From contig NZ_CANMFF010000002.1 in assembly GCF_947497005.1 (NCBI RefSeq), positions 124,001-188,000 of the forward strand: 64,000 bases of DNA, written 5' to 3'. The notes below the pieces were generated by a model. That model was not told the origin of the DNA and ran no database searches. It worked only from the letters and a program-made list of their open reading frames with translations. Below, in pieces: positions 1 through 7,640 of this stretch (position 1 is the stretch's first letter; each line of letters starts with the position of its first letter). The position numbers and the translations under genes are program-made. This stretch comes from an uncultured Ruegeria sp. (GTDB taxonomy: Bacteria; Pseudomonadota; Alphaproteobacteria; Rhodobacterales; Rhodobacteraceae).

Positions 1-668
1 CGTTTACCAATGACGAAAACTCGGGCTTTTTTTACCGCGGCACGAACGGGGTTCTGAGCGGCATCACCATCGGCGACAGCTCCAGCAACTTTGATGGTTC
101 GCGCCGTGGGCGGGTACGCTATGACACGCCGACCTTTAACGGGTTTTCGGCCGGGTTTGCCTATGGCCAAAACATCCTGTCCAGCAGCGACGATGACGAC
201 TATTACGATGTTGGCGTTTTCTACGAAAATACCTTGGCGGGTGGCGTGGAATTTGCGGCATCCGTCGCGTATTCGGTGCGCGAGCGCGATGACAATTCGG
301 GCGACCGCAAGGACACCATCGGTTCGGCCTCGGTTCTGCTTCCCAGTGGTTTGGGCTTTACGGTTGCAGGCGGTACGCGCGACGATGATCAGGCCGGTGC
401 CACGGATCCGAACTATTGGTACGGCAAGATCTCGTACGAGGGCAATTGGGTGTCCTGGGGCAAGACCGGTGTCGGGATCGACTATTATGACGGCTCGGAT
501 TTCGAGAACAACGGTTCTGACACCAAAGCGTGGGGTATCGCAGTGGTTCAGAAAGTCGAGGCGATCAATACGGATGTTTACCTGAAGTATCGCAACCACG
601 ATTTCGACGACGGAACATCATTCGACAACAACGAGGCCTGGGTTCTGGGTGCCCGTTGGAAGTTCTGA
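1..668 (+). CDS. Outer-membrane porin, C-terminal part (5' end outside window)
   Basis: The reading frame is open from the left edge (frame of position 3) to the TGA at 666-668, so the start lies outside the window. The translation is rich in Gly, Asp, Asn and aromatic residues in alternating amphipathic stretches, as in beta-barrel strands, and ends in ...VLGARWKF. A terminal Phe is the usual signal for BAM-dependent insertion into the outer membrane. Composition fits the general porins of Rhodobacterales that form diffusion channels. A strong terminator follows. The class is fairly sure; substrate preference cannot be read. Confidence 0.85.
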   Translation, partial: FTNDENSGFFYRGTNGVLSGITIGDSSSNFDGSRRGRVRYDTPTFNGFSAGFAYGQNILSSSDDDDYYDVGVFYENTLAGGVEFAASVAYSVRERDDNSGDRKDTIGSASVLLPSGLGFTVAGGTRDDDQAGATDPNYWYGKISYEGNWVSWGKTGVGIDYYDGSDFENNGSDTKAWGIAVVQKVEAINTDVYLKYRNHDFDDGTSFDNNEAWVLGARWKF

Positions 669-691
669 TTTCTTAAAACTGACCAGATAGA

Positions 692-717
692 AACGCCCCG
701 GTATCCGGGGCGTTTTT
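692..717 (+). terminator. Rho-independent terminator of the porin gene
   Basis: ACGCCCCGG and CCGGGGCGT form a GC-rich stem with a very short loop, followed directly by a T-run. It lies 24 bases after the porin stop codon. Confidence 0.85.
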
Positions 718-850
718 TGCGGTTTAGGTGATCAAATACCGGTGGATTCGGCCTTTGCCCCTTGCACGTGGGCGGCTGGGCAAATAGAAGGCGTCAAATT
801 TGCCCGGCGCGCCCTTTTTGCGCGCCCCGAATCCTATGGGGACTACCATA

Positions 851-2182
851 ATGCAGGTTACAGAGACGCTGAACGAAGGTCTGAAACGCGGCTACAACAT
901 CGTAGTGACCGCAGCCGAGCTGGACGACAAGGTTAACGAAAAGCTGACCGAAGCACAGCCCGAAGTTGAGATGAAGGGTTTCCGCAAGGGCAAAGTGCCG
1001 ATGGCGCTGCTGAAAAAGCAGTTTGGCCAGCGTCTTATGGGTGAGGCGATGCAGGAAACCATCGACGGGGCCATGAACAAGCATTTCGAAGACAGCGGTG
1101 ATCGTCCTGCGCTGCAGCCCGAGGTCAAGATGACCAACGAGGACTGGAAAGAAGGCGATGACGTCGAAGTCGCCATGTCCTATGAGGCGCTGCCAGCGAT
1201 CCCGGACGTTGACCTGAAATCAGTCGAGCTGGAAAAACTGATTGTCAAAGCCGACGATGCAGCCGTTGAAGAAGCGCTGAACAACCTGGCCGAAACTGCA
1301 CAGGATTTCAAAGCGCGCCGCAAGGGTTCCAAAGCCAAGGACGGCGACCAGATTGTGTTCGATTTCGTCGGCAAAGTTGACGGTGAAGAGTTCGAAGGTG
1401 GTTCTGCAGAGGATTACCCGCTGGTTCTGGGCTCGAACAGCTTCATCCCGGGTTTTGAAGAGCAGCTGGTCGGCGCGAAGGCCGAAGAAGAAAAAGACGT
1501 CAATGTCACCTTCCCCGAAGAATACGGTGCCGAGCATCTTGCAGGTAAAGACGCTGTCTTCACCTGCACCATCAAAGAGGTGAAGGAACCTGTTGCCGCC
1601 GAGGTCAATGATGAGCTGGCCACAAAATTCGGTGCCGAGGATCTGGCCGCACTGAAAGGTCAGATTGCCGAGCGTCTGGAAGCTGAATACGCAGGTGCTT
1701 CGCGCGCTGTCATGAAGCGTGCCCTGCTGGATGCACTGGACGAGAAAGTTTCGTTCGACTTGCCGCCGTCGCTGGTTGAGGCAGAAGCCAAGCAGATCGC
1801 GCATCAGCTGTGGCACGAGGAAAACCCCGAGGTTGAAGGCCACGATCACGATCCGATCGAGCCCACCGAGGAGCACAACAAGCTGGCCGAGCGCCGCGTG
1901 CGTCTGGGCCTACTGCTGGCTGAGCTGGGTCAGAAGGCCGAAGTCGAGGTGACCGATGCCGAAATGACTCAGGCGATCATGACCCAGGCGCGTCAGTACC
2001 CTGGTCAGGAACGCCAGTTCTTCGAGTTTGTTCAACAGAATGCTCAGATGCAGCAGCAACTGCGTGCGCCGATCTTTGAAGACAAGGTTGTCGACTACGT
2101 GGTCGAGCTGGCTCAGGTCGCTGACAAAGAAGTCAGCAAGGACGACCTGCAGAAAGCCGTTGAGGCACTGGAAGAGGAATAA
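851..2182 (+). CDS. tig: Trigger factor, ribosome-associated chaperone / PPIase
   Basis: 443 aa. Trigger factor binds the ribosomal exit tunnel and shields nascent chains; it also has FKBP-type prolyl isomerase activity. The ribosome-docking signature GFRKGKVP lies at about residues 43-50, followed by the FKBP-like domain (about 163-245, with [14 protein letters not shown] and FIPGFEEQL) and a long helical C-terminal chaperone domain ending in acidic residues. The ATG at 851 begins the conserved [13 protein letters not shown]; an upstream in-frame start would add an unconserved leader. It appears monocistronic and converges on luxI. Confidence 0.97.
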   Translation: MQVTETLNEGLKRGYNIVVTAAELDDKVNEKLTEAQPEVEMKGFRKGKVPMALLKKQFGQRLMGEAMQETIDGAMNKHFEDSGDRPALQPEVKMTNEDWKEGDDVEVAMSYEALPAIPDVDLKSVELEKLIVKADDAAVEEALNNLAETAQDFKARRKGSKAKDGDQIVFDFVGKVDGEEFEGGSAEDYPLVLGSNSFIPGFEEQLVGAKAEEEKDVNVTFPEEYGAEHLAGKDAVFTCTIKEVKEPVAAEVNDELATKFGAEDLAALKGQIAERLEAEYAGASRAVMKRALLDALDEKVSFDLPPSLVEAEAKQIAHQLWHEENPEVEGHDHDPIEPTEEHNKLAERRVRLGLLLAELGQKAEVEVTDAEMTQAIMTQARQYPGQERQFFEFVQQNAQMQQQLRAPIFEDKVVDYVVELAQVADKEVSKDDLQKAVEALEEE

Positions 2183-2215
2183 TCCTCTTCCTTCTCTCTC
2201 TTCGTGAAGAGGGGC

Positions 2216-2251
2216 AAAAAAAACGGAGCCGCCTGCAATCAGACGGCTCCG
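2216..2251 (-). terminator. Terminator of the luxI transcript
   Basis: CGGAGCCG (2224-2231) pairs with CGGCTCCG (2244-2251). Read on the minus strand the stem is followed by eight T (2223 down to 2216). It lies 35 bases past the luxI stop codon, between the convergent tig and luxI genes. Confidence 0.8.
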
Positions 2252-2285
2252 CATGGGTGGCTTTTGTATCTATGAGGTGAGGGGG

Positions 2286-3140
2286 TCAGGCCTCATGAGC
2301 AAAAGCACGGGGGGTTTCTAACAGAGCGTTCTTCTGCTCCGGTGTGAACGTATTCGTGAGCGCTTCGATCAGCTTAAGAACGTCCTGCCGTTCAGCTTCG
2401 GTTTTTGCGGCGCTCATCTGTTCCACAAAGTATTTCTCAAGATCGGTAAGTGGTTTGTGATCCTGGTTTGCCGGGCTCTTGGCTGCTGCTTTCTTAGCTG
2501 CAAACAGTGCCAGAGCTTCCTCATCATCGAGAAAGACATCGTTGTGTATGCTAGCAAAGTCACGCAGTCCCGAGATGCGTTCTTCGGTGCAGTCCAACAG
2601 AGCGGCCAGCGCATGAACTTTACCCATGGGGACAGTTTTGCCGACATAGTCATATGGGGCGCAATTCGATCGTTTCAAGACCCGATCCATAACCGGATCG
2701 ATCACGGTTATAATATCCTGAATACCTGCATTTTTGGCATATTCCAAAGAGCCGATCATCAATTCGCAGGTCGCGTAAGAGACCGAATTCTTTTCTTTGC
2801 CGCGAGTGAGGCGCTGTGTGTCGACGCAGAAGCGGGTCGATTCCCACATTGTTGCGCTGCGAAGTGGTGCTTCGCCACAAAGAATTGCCGAGAACACATC
2901 CGACAACATGTGAGGTCCGGTGGTCTGTAAGGCACGCACGGCTGCGACGACATTCCCCTCATCGTCGAGTCCGATTACATATGCCGGGTCCAGATGATCG
3001 AACTCGTCGATCTCTTTTCCGTCCTCAATGTTAACATCCCATCCGAGACGTCCGCCAAAAACACGTGCTCTTAACTCGAACATTTCGTCAAGAACTTCGC
3101 TGAACAAATGTCTGTTCAGGCCATCTACCACGATGATCAT
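2286..3140 (-). CDS. luxI: Acyl-homoserine-lactone synthase (LuxI family)
   Basis: 284 aa. The family makes N-acyl-homoserine lactone signals from SAM and acyl-ACP. The invariant residues sit at LuxI numbering: R24, F28, W34, D45, D48 and R69, followed by E100 and R103 in WESTRFCVD (offset by three). The synthase core ends near residue 205. A tail of about 80 aa follows, rich in Ala, Lys and Glu, which is longer than in typical 200-220 aa LuxI proteins. The start has a good RBS (GAAGGGGGAAGA). It lies downstream of luxR on the same strand, with a 107-base gap holding a 20-bp dyad. Acyl chain length cannot be predicted. Confidence 0.93.
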   Translation of the reverse strand: MIIVVDGLNRHLFSEVLDEMFELRARVFGGRLGWDVNIEDGKEIDEFDHLDPAYVIGLDDEGNVVAAVRALQTTGPHMLSDVFSAILCGEAPLRSATMWESTRFCVDTQRLTRGKEKNSVSYATCELMIGSLEYAKNAGIQDIITVIDPVMDRVLKRSNCAPYDYVGKTVPMGKVHALAALLDCTEERISGLRDFASIHNDVFLDDEEALALFAAKKAAAKSPANQDHKPLTDLEKYFVEQMSAAKTEAERQDVLKLIEALTNTFTPEQKNALLETPRAFAHEA

Positions 3141-3164
3141 TTCTTCCCCCTTCGAGTGGTTGTT

Positions 3165-3184
3165 CGGTAAGTTAGACGTTACCG
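3165..3184. promoter_or_regulatory. 20-bp dyad upstream of luxI, candidate lux box
   Basis: CGGTAA-N8-TTACCG is a perfect 6-bp inverted repeat with the 20-bp overall size typical of LuxR-type operators. It starts 24 bases upstream of the luxI ATG. That is closer than an activator site at -42 would normally be, so it may overlap the promoter or the leader. The regulator is inferred from position only. Confidence 0.5.
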
Positions 3185-3247
3185 GTCTCGGGGGAATTTT
3201 CTATTGGGGGTTTCCCGTATTTTGGCGAAATTTTGCGTTTTTTTTGT

Positions 3248-3949
3248 TTAGCTTGGGGTAATAAGCCCAATTGCTATCGCCCGACCCACGGCTTGGGGGG
3301 TGGTCAGCGCACTAAGCTTTTCCCGGCTGGAACGCAAGTGTACTTCGACGGTTCGGTGCGAAATAGACAAAATATCGCCGATATCCTGTTGGGATTTCCC
3401 TGCTGCAACCCATTGAAGGATTTCCGTCTCACGCCTTGAAAGCGTCGGATGATAGAGCGCGCTGGTTAATTCATCGGAAGAAACGACATTGTCATGGATG
3501 TGTACGGCCATAGACTGCAAGTCACTAATGACGTGCGTATATAACTTACGCCATTCCTCTTTGCTGCAGCTGCGCGTTGCACTTAACAGGCCGATATCAC
3601 CGTAGGGACCGCGTACTGGAATTGTTACGCCCTGGTTCGGCAGTCCGAAATCATGAGCATCCCGGAATACACGTTGAAAATCGGGGCTGCGTTCAAGTCG
3701 GCTCCAATCCACTGGTGCAATACTGCGTCGAGCCATGTGGATGGTCGGGTCGATCATGATCAGACCCTGATTTTGGTAATGTTCCGTCCAGGCGTCGTCG
3801 TAAGTTACAAAGCCAGCTACGGTTCCAGCGGCAGGATTCATTCCAGCATAAGCAGCATGATCCATTTCATGCTTCTCACAGATTTGCCTTAGAAATTCGG
3901 TGTAGCGAACTTCTGAATCCGGCAGAGTGCTCAGATCGACAATTTCCAT
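3248..3949 (-). CDS. luxR: LuxR-family quorum-sensing regulator
   Basis: 233 aa. It has an N-terminal autoinducer-binding domain with the family residues W54, Y58, D67, P68 and W82 (equivalents of TraR W57, Y61, D70, P71, W85). A GerE-type helix-turn-helix occupies about 167-233 (LSRRETEILQWVAAGKSQQDIG...SHRTVEVHLRSSREKL). It should bind the AHL made by the adjacent LuxI and then control DNA binding. It is the upstream gene of the luxR-luxI pair. Two inverted repeats lie about 135-170 bases upstream of its start. Family assignment is very secure; activator or repressor mode is not known. Confidence 0.94.
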   Translation of the reverse strand: MEIVDLSTLPDSEVRYTEFLRQICEKHEMDHAAYAGMNPAAGTVAGFVTYDDAWTEHYQNQGLIMIDPTIHMARRSIAPVDWSRLERSPDFQRVFRDAHDFGLPNQGVTIPVRGPYGDIGLLSATRSCSKEEWRKLYTHVISDLQSMAVHIHDNVVSSDELTSALYHPTLSRRETEILQWVAAGKSQQDIGDILSISHRTVEVHLRSSREKLSALTTPQAVGRAIAIGLITPS

Positions 3950-4082
3950 GTGGTGCCTACCAGCTGTGGCCCATCTTGCCGCCCGATGGTGTCTTCGAGC
4001 ATGCGTATTTCACAGAGTGGAACCCGTTTACCTCACCGAGCCAGAACATCACACTTTCCTAAACATGACAAGGCGAGGCACA

Positions 4083-4120
4083 AATTGTCTGAGCAATTCG
4101 GAATATTGAGACATTCAATA
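4083..4120. promoter_or_regulatory. Two adjacent inverted repeats upstream of luxR
   Basis: AATTG-N6-CAATT (4083-4098) is followed five bases later by TATTGA-N5-TCAATA (4104-4120). Both are perfect dyads in the AT-rich stretch upstream of luxR, so they may be regulatory sites of the luxR promoter. The binding protein is unknown. Confidence 0.35.
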
Positions 4121-4184
4121 GAACATTTTTGTCACTATTCAGCTAAAAGTGCTAATTTCACACGAACTCTGACGCTAAGGACCG

Positions 4185-4670
4185 TCAGTTGGCGGGCCTG
4201 AGCCCGGTTTCCACCAACATTCCACGTGCTTTGGCCTCGGGGTAAAAACCTTTTGCGTATAGAAAAATCGCCCTTTGCTGATCGCCGTCGGACAGTAACC
4301 AGGCGCCTCGCAGATATTTCCCGGCAAATTCAAGGTTGGTGTCCGCATTCAGCAGGCCTTCGGCGTTTCCGACGTATCCCATCGAGCGCGCGGTGGCAGG
4401 AAGGATCTGAAGCAGACCGTAATAGGGGCGGTTAACGGCCCAGGGGCGATGCGTGCTTTCGCGAATAGCCAGCTTGTGAACAAGCTCACGCGGGAGCTCA
4501 TAATGGTCCGCCCATTTATTGATCGACGCACGCAATTCAGGCGTTTCGTTCGGATAAAGCGGCGGATTGAACTGTGTTGTGTCCGCCTTGGAGACCTCTC
4601 CCGCACCGCAAGCGACCAGCGGTGCTGTTAGTAAGAGTGCCAAGAAATTACGACGGGGGAACAGGGGCAT
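4185..4670 (-). CDS. Lytic transglycosylase, SLT-domain lipoprotein
   Basis: 161 aa. The N-terminus MPLFPRRNFLALLLTAPLVAC-GAG is a lipoprotein signal with a lipobox ending at Cys21. The remainder is one SLT (goose-lysozyme-like) domain: the catalytic Glu is in AIRESTHRPWAVN, followed by YYGLLQILPATARSMGY. Such enzymes cleave the MurNAc-GlcNAc bond of peptidoglycan and leave 1,6-anhydro ends. It is small for the family and has no extra peptidoglycan-binding domain. It ends about 235 bases upstream of luxR and is probably transcribed separately. Confidence 0.9.
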   Translation of the reverse strand: MPLFPRRNFLALLLTAPLVACGAGEVSKADTTQFNPPLYPNETPELRASINKWADHYELPRELVHKLAIRESTHRPWAVNRPYYGLLQILPATARSMGYVGNAEGLLNADTNLEFAGKYLRGAWLLSDGDQQRAIFLYAKGFYPEAKARGMLVETGLRPAN

Positions 4671-4782
4671 TATGAATCTCCGGACTTCGGGTGGTCATGA
4701 TATGGCTTGAAGGTTTGGCTGCAAGATTGCGGATGGACTTGGGCTAAATTTTGCTGGTTGGGCTTGGAAGCGCATGAAAAAC

Positions 4783-4810
4783 AAAAAAGGCCGCGCAAAA
4801 GCGCGGCCTT
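4783..4810 (-). terminator. Terminator of the rpsF-rpsR-rplI operon
   Basis: AAGGCCGCGC (4787-4796) pairs with GCGCGGCCTT (4801-4810) around a four-base loop. On the minus strand a T-run (4788 to 4783) follows. It lies 24 bases past the rplI stop. Confidence 0.88.
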
Positions 4811-4834
4811 CGTTATGTTCAAAGCAAGACTGGA

Positions 4835-5455
4835 TCAGGCTTTGGCTTCGTCTTCTTCAGCAGGAGCTGCTTCCGAAGCCAGATCGTCGTCTTCCGACGC
4901 GGCCGAGCCAATATCGTCGAACAGTTCAGCGATCTCGAACTCAGCAGCAGCTTCTTCTTCAGCAGCCAATTCCTGGATCGATTTGCCTGAAGCTTGCAGT
5001 TCAGCTTCCTCTTCCGAACGGGCGACGTTCATCTTGATCTCAACTTCGACCTCGGGGTGCAGTTTGACTGCGACCGAGTGCAGACCCAGATCCTTGATCG
5101 GAGCGATCAGGATGACCTGTTTCTTGTCGACGGTGAACCCTGCTTCGGTTGCAGCGTCTGCGGCGTCACGCGGGGTGACCGAACCGTAGAGAGCGCCGGC
5201 ATCCGATGCAGAGCGAATCACGATGAACTGCTGTCCGTCCAGCTTTTCAGCCAGATCTTCAGCTTCTTTCTTGGTTTCCAGGTTGCGGGCTTCCAGCTGA
5301 GCTTTCTGGGCTTCGAACGAAGCGATGTTGGCGTTCGATGCGCTCAGCGCTTTGCCCTGGGGCAGCAGGAAGTTACGGGCATATCCGGACTTGACGTCAA
5401 CGACGTCGCCCATCTGACCCAGTTTCGCAACGCGTTCCAGAAGGATAACTTGCAT
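4835..5455 (-). CDS. rplI: 50S ribosomal protein L9
   Basis: 206 aa. The N-terminal rRNA-binding domain is clear ([32 protein letters not shown]), followed by the connecting helix and a C-terminal domain. The protein is longer than the roughly 150 aa of E. coli L9 because of an acidic, Ala-rich tail of about 55 residues, as is common in Rhodobacterales. It is the last gene of the rpsF-rpsR-rplI operon, 12 bases after rpsR, with AGGAGAG as its RBS. Confidence 0.97.
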   Translation of the reverse strand: MQVILLERVAKLGQMGDVVDVKSGYARNFLLPQGKALSASNANIASFEAQKAQLEARNLETKKEAEDLAEKLDGQQFIVIRSASDAGALYGSVTPRDAADAATEAGFTVDKKQVILIAPIKDLGLHSVAVKLHPEVEVEIKMNVARSEEEAELQASGKSIQELAAEEEAAAEFEIAELFDDIGSAASEDDDLASEAAPAEEDEAKA

Positions 5456-5467
5456 GTCAGTCTCTCC

Positions 5468-5695
5468 TTACTTCACGGCGTAGGGCAGCAGGGCGAGGAA
5501 GCGGGCGCGCTTGATAGCACGGGCCAGTTCACGCTGCTTTTTCGCCGAGACGGCGGTGATACGCGAAGGAACGATCTTGCCGCGCTCAGAGATGTAGCGC
5601 TGCAGCAGACGGGTGTCTTTGTAGTCGATCTTCGGCGCGTTCTCGCCCGAGAACGGGCAGACCTTGCGGCGGCGGAAAAATGGTTTTGCGGCCAT
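5468..5695 (-). CDS. rpsR: 30S ribosomal protein S18
   Basis: 75 aa. The sequence [66 protein letters not shown] contains the full S18 signature. S18 binds next to S6 on the platform of the 30S subunit. It is the middle gene of the operon, 28 bases downstream of rpsF. Confidence 0.98.
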   Translation of the reverse strand: MAAKPFFRRRKVCPFSGENAPKIDYKDTRLLQRYISERGKIVPSRITAVSAKKQRELARAIKRARFLALLPYAVK

Positions 5696-5723
5696 GGTTT
5701 AGTGTCCTTTTCTCAGGCGTTGA

Positions 5724-6077
5724 TCAACGGCGTTCGCGGCGGTCGCCACGTTCGTCACGCTTCTGCATCTGAACCGATGGGCCATCTTCATGGCCATCGA
5801 CCTTGATGGTCAGAACGCGCATGACATCGTCATGCAGGCGCATCAAGCGTTCCATTTCCTGAACCGCACCCGAAGGGGAATCAGTTCTCAGAAAGGCATA
5901 GTGGCCTTTGCGGTTCTTGTTGATCTTGTAGGCCATCGTCTTGACGCCCCAGTACTCGCTATCAACCAGCTTGCCGCCGTTGTCAGCCAGAACGGTGCCA
6001 AAATGTTCGACAAGGCTTTCCGCCTGCGCGTTGGACAGATCCTGACGCGCGATCATTACATGCTCATATAGTGGCAT
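5724..6077 (-). CDS. rpsF: 30S ribosomal protein S6
   Basis: 117 aa, of the usual length. MPLYEHVMIARQDLSNAQAESLVEHF and the later WGVKTMAYKINKNRKGHYAFL are characteristic of S6. The start is the ATG at 6077, with AGGAG five bases upstream; a GTG two codons earlier at 6083 would be too close to that site. The Arg-rich tail (DERGDRRERR) is common in alphaproteobacteria. It is the first gene of the S6-S18-L9 operon. Confidence 0.97.
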   Translation of the reverse strand: MPLYEHVMIARQDLSNAQAESLVEHFGTVLADNGGKLVDSEYWGVKTMAYKINKNRKGHYAFLRTDSPSGAVQEMERLMRLHDDVMRVLTIKVDGHEDGPSVQMQKRDERGDRRERR

Positions 6078-6360
6078 GTGCACTCCTGTTTATATCAAGG
6101 CGCATTTCAAAGGCGGGGCCATCCAGTCCTTCGCGACCCTGCCACGAGAGGCTGCGCGATTCATCTGATTGCGAAGGATGGCCTCATATACACGTTTGCA
6201 CCGCAGGGGCAAGCCCCGCCACACATGCCTTTGAGACGCCGCCCAATTTCCTTTGGGCCGCCCAAATGCTGACGCTTTTCGGCTCAAAGTTGTTTTGCAT
6301 ACCGGATGTTACCCGGACCCAACTGAAATTCGACAGTAACCTGATAAAGGGTGAAATGTT
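6078..6360. other. Intergenic region between divergent rpsF and a membrane-protein gene
   Basis: About 280 bases with no credible gene. It should hold the rpsF promoter on the minus strand and that of the rightward gene on the plus strand. A small GGGGC-AA-GCCCC hairpin at 6206-6217 is visible; I see no riboswitch or RNA gene. Confidence 0.5.
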
Positions 6361-6879
6361 ATGACCGCGACAAACACAAACACATACCGGGAAGAGGCGG
6401 CCGGCTCGCGCTTTGAGCATTCGGTGCCGGTAATGATTGCCTTCGCGCCGAACTGGAAGGCCCGTTTGATTCTGGCGCGGATGATCGGGGCGTTCCTGAT
6501 CTTTTCGGCGTTTTCCATGTGGCTCATGCCTGGTTCGATCGTTGGCGCTGATGTCTGGCCGATCAAGATGGTAGCGTCCATGCTGTTTTTGATCGTTGGT
6601 GTCAGTTTGCTGACGATTGAGGTTCTTGATCAGCGCCCGGATGCCTATTTCGACCCCATCCGCCGCGAAGTGCGTGTCTTGCAGAAAAACGAAGACGGAC
6701 GCCCTCAGACAGTGTTGCGACGCAGCTATGACTCGTTGGGTGGCGCACGTTTTGAAGAGAACGAAGTTCACCTTTTCGATGTTGATGGCAGCCTTTTGAT
6801 GAAGCTGCCTCTTGAATCGGCGGATGTCAGCCGAGCTTTGAAGGGACAACTGAGCAAAAGCGTAACAATTTTCGGCTGA
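6361..6879 (+). CDS. Conserved membrane protein of unknown function, two TM segments
   Basis: 172 aa, not recognised as a named family. A short polar N-terminus is followed by two hydrophobic helices (about residues 38-58 and 68-88, around RMIGAFLIFSAFSMWLMPG and MVASMLFLIVGVSLLTIEVL). The C-terminal half is soluble and beta-rich (YFDPIRREVRVLQKNEDG...EVHLFDVDGSLLMKLPL), reminiscent of small PH-like domains. That likeness is only an impression. It is a single gene ending before a terminator. No function is assigned. Confidence 0.7.
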   Translation: MTATNTNTYREEAAGSRFEHSVPVMIAFAPNWKARLILARMIGAFLIFSAFSMWLMPGSIVGADVWPIKMVASMLFLIVGVSLLTIEVLDQRPDAYFDPIRREVRVLQKNEDGRPQTVLRRSYDSLGGARFEENEVHLFDVDGSLLMKLPLESADVSRALKGQLSKSVTIFG

Positions 6880-6928
6880 ATTCTATTCTGTTCAAAAAGG
6901 AACAGAAGTTGTGAATCAAAAATACTTG

Positions 6929-6954
6929 TGTGCCGCCATCGGGCGGCACATTTT
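6929..6954 (+). terminator. Terminator downstream of the two-TM membrane protein
   Basis: TGTGCCGCC (6929-6937) pairs with GGCGGCACA (6942-6950) around a four-base loop, followed by TTTTGTTT. A second hairpin, TTCTGTTC-N6-GAACAGAA (6886-6907), lies just before it. Confidence 0.8.
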
Positions 6955-7005
6955 GTTTGTGAGCAACCCAAGCGGTTTGCATTCACAAAAAACGCGGAGA
7001 TTGTT

Positions 7006-7578
7006 ATGAAATCCACCCTTCTTGCTGCTGCACTGGCCGTATCGGCGACCACGGCATTCGCCAGCGCCGAGAAATATGTGTTGGACCCCAGCCACAGCCA
7101 GGTTGTTTTTACCTACAACCACTTGGGCTTCTCAACCACAACCGGCATGTTCTCGGGCTTTGAGGGCGAGATCATGTTTGATCAGGAAGACCCCACCGCC
7201 TCCAGCGTAAGCGTATCAATGCCGGTCCTGGAAATGTTCACAGGCTGGAAACCACGTGAAGATCATTTCATGACCGAAGATTTCTTTGGTGCCGCCGAGG
7301 GTGATCTGATTACCTTTACATCGACTGGTATTGAAGTGACTGGTGATAATACTGCCAATATCACTGGCGATCTGACCATGAATGGCGTGACCAAGTCTGT
7401 TGTTTTGGATGCTAAGCTGAACAAAGCTGACAACCACCCTATGGCAAACAAGCCTTGGGCCGGTTTTGACGCGACCACAACTCTGGTTCGCAGTGAGTTC
7501 GAACTGGGCCAGTTCGCACCCTTTGTCAGTGACGAAGTGCAGATCCAGATTTCGGTCGAAGCGCAAAAGGCCGAGTGA
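7006..7578 (+). CDS. yceI: Secreted YceI-family lipid-binding protein
   Basis: 190 aa. A Sec signal peptide (MKSTLLAAALAVSATTAFASA) precedes one YceI domain: YVLDPSHSQVVFTYNHLGFSTTTGMFSGFEGEIMFD, then the conserved DHFMTEDFFGA and a C-terminal QIQISVEA. YceI proteins form a lipocalin-like barrel that binds isoprenoid or other lipids in the periplasm. The ATG at 7006 gives the clean signal peptide; the upstream in-frame extension is not plausible. It faces a cytochrome b561 gene carrying a second YceI domain, across a terminator, which suggests a functional link. Confidence 0.9.
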   Translation: MKSTLLAAALAVSATTAFASAEKYVLDPSHSQVVFTYNHLGFSTTTGMFSGFEGEIMFDQEDPTASSVSVSMPVLEMFTGWKPREDHFMTEDFFGAAEGDLITFTSTGIEVTGDNTANITGDLTMNGVTKSVVLDAKLNKADNHPMANKPWAGFDATTTLVRSEFELGQFAPFVSDEVQIQISVEAQKAE

Positions 7579-7598
7579 TCTTAGGGCAGCGAATTGAA

Positions 7599-7633
7599 AA
7601 CCGCCGATGATCCGATCACCGGCGGTTTTTTTT
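7599..7633 (+). terminator. Terminator of yceI, possibly bidirectional
   Basis: AACCGCCG (7599-7606) pairs with CGGCGGTT (7620-7627), followed by a run of eight T. Four A on the left flank could serve the convergent minus-strand gene. Confidence 0.82.
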
Positions 7634-7640
7634 GTTTGCC

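Noticed and set aside
91..585. Alternative frame inside the porin gene
   Set aside because: The porin frame continues from the window edge and has beta-barrel character; the alternative is Arg/Thr-rich noise.
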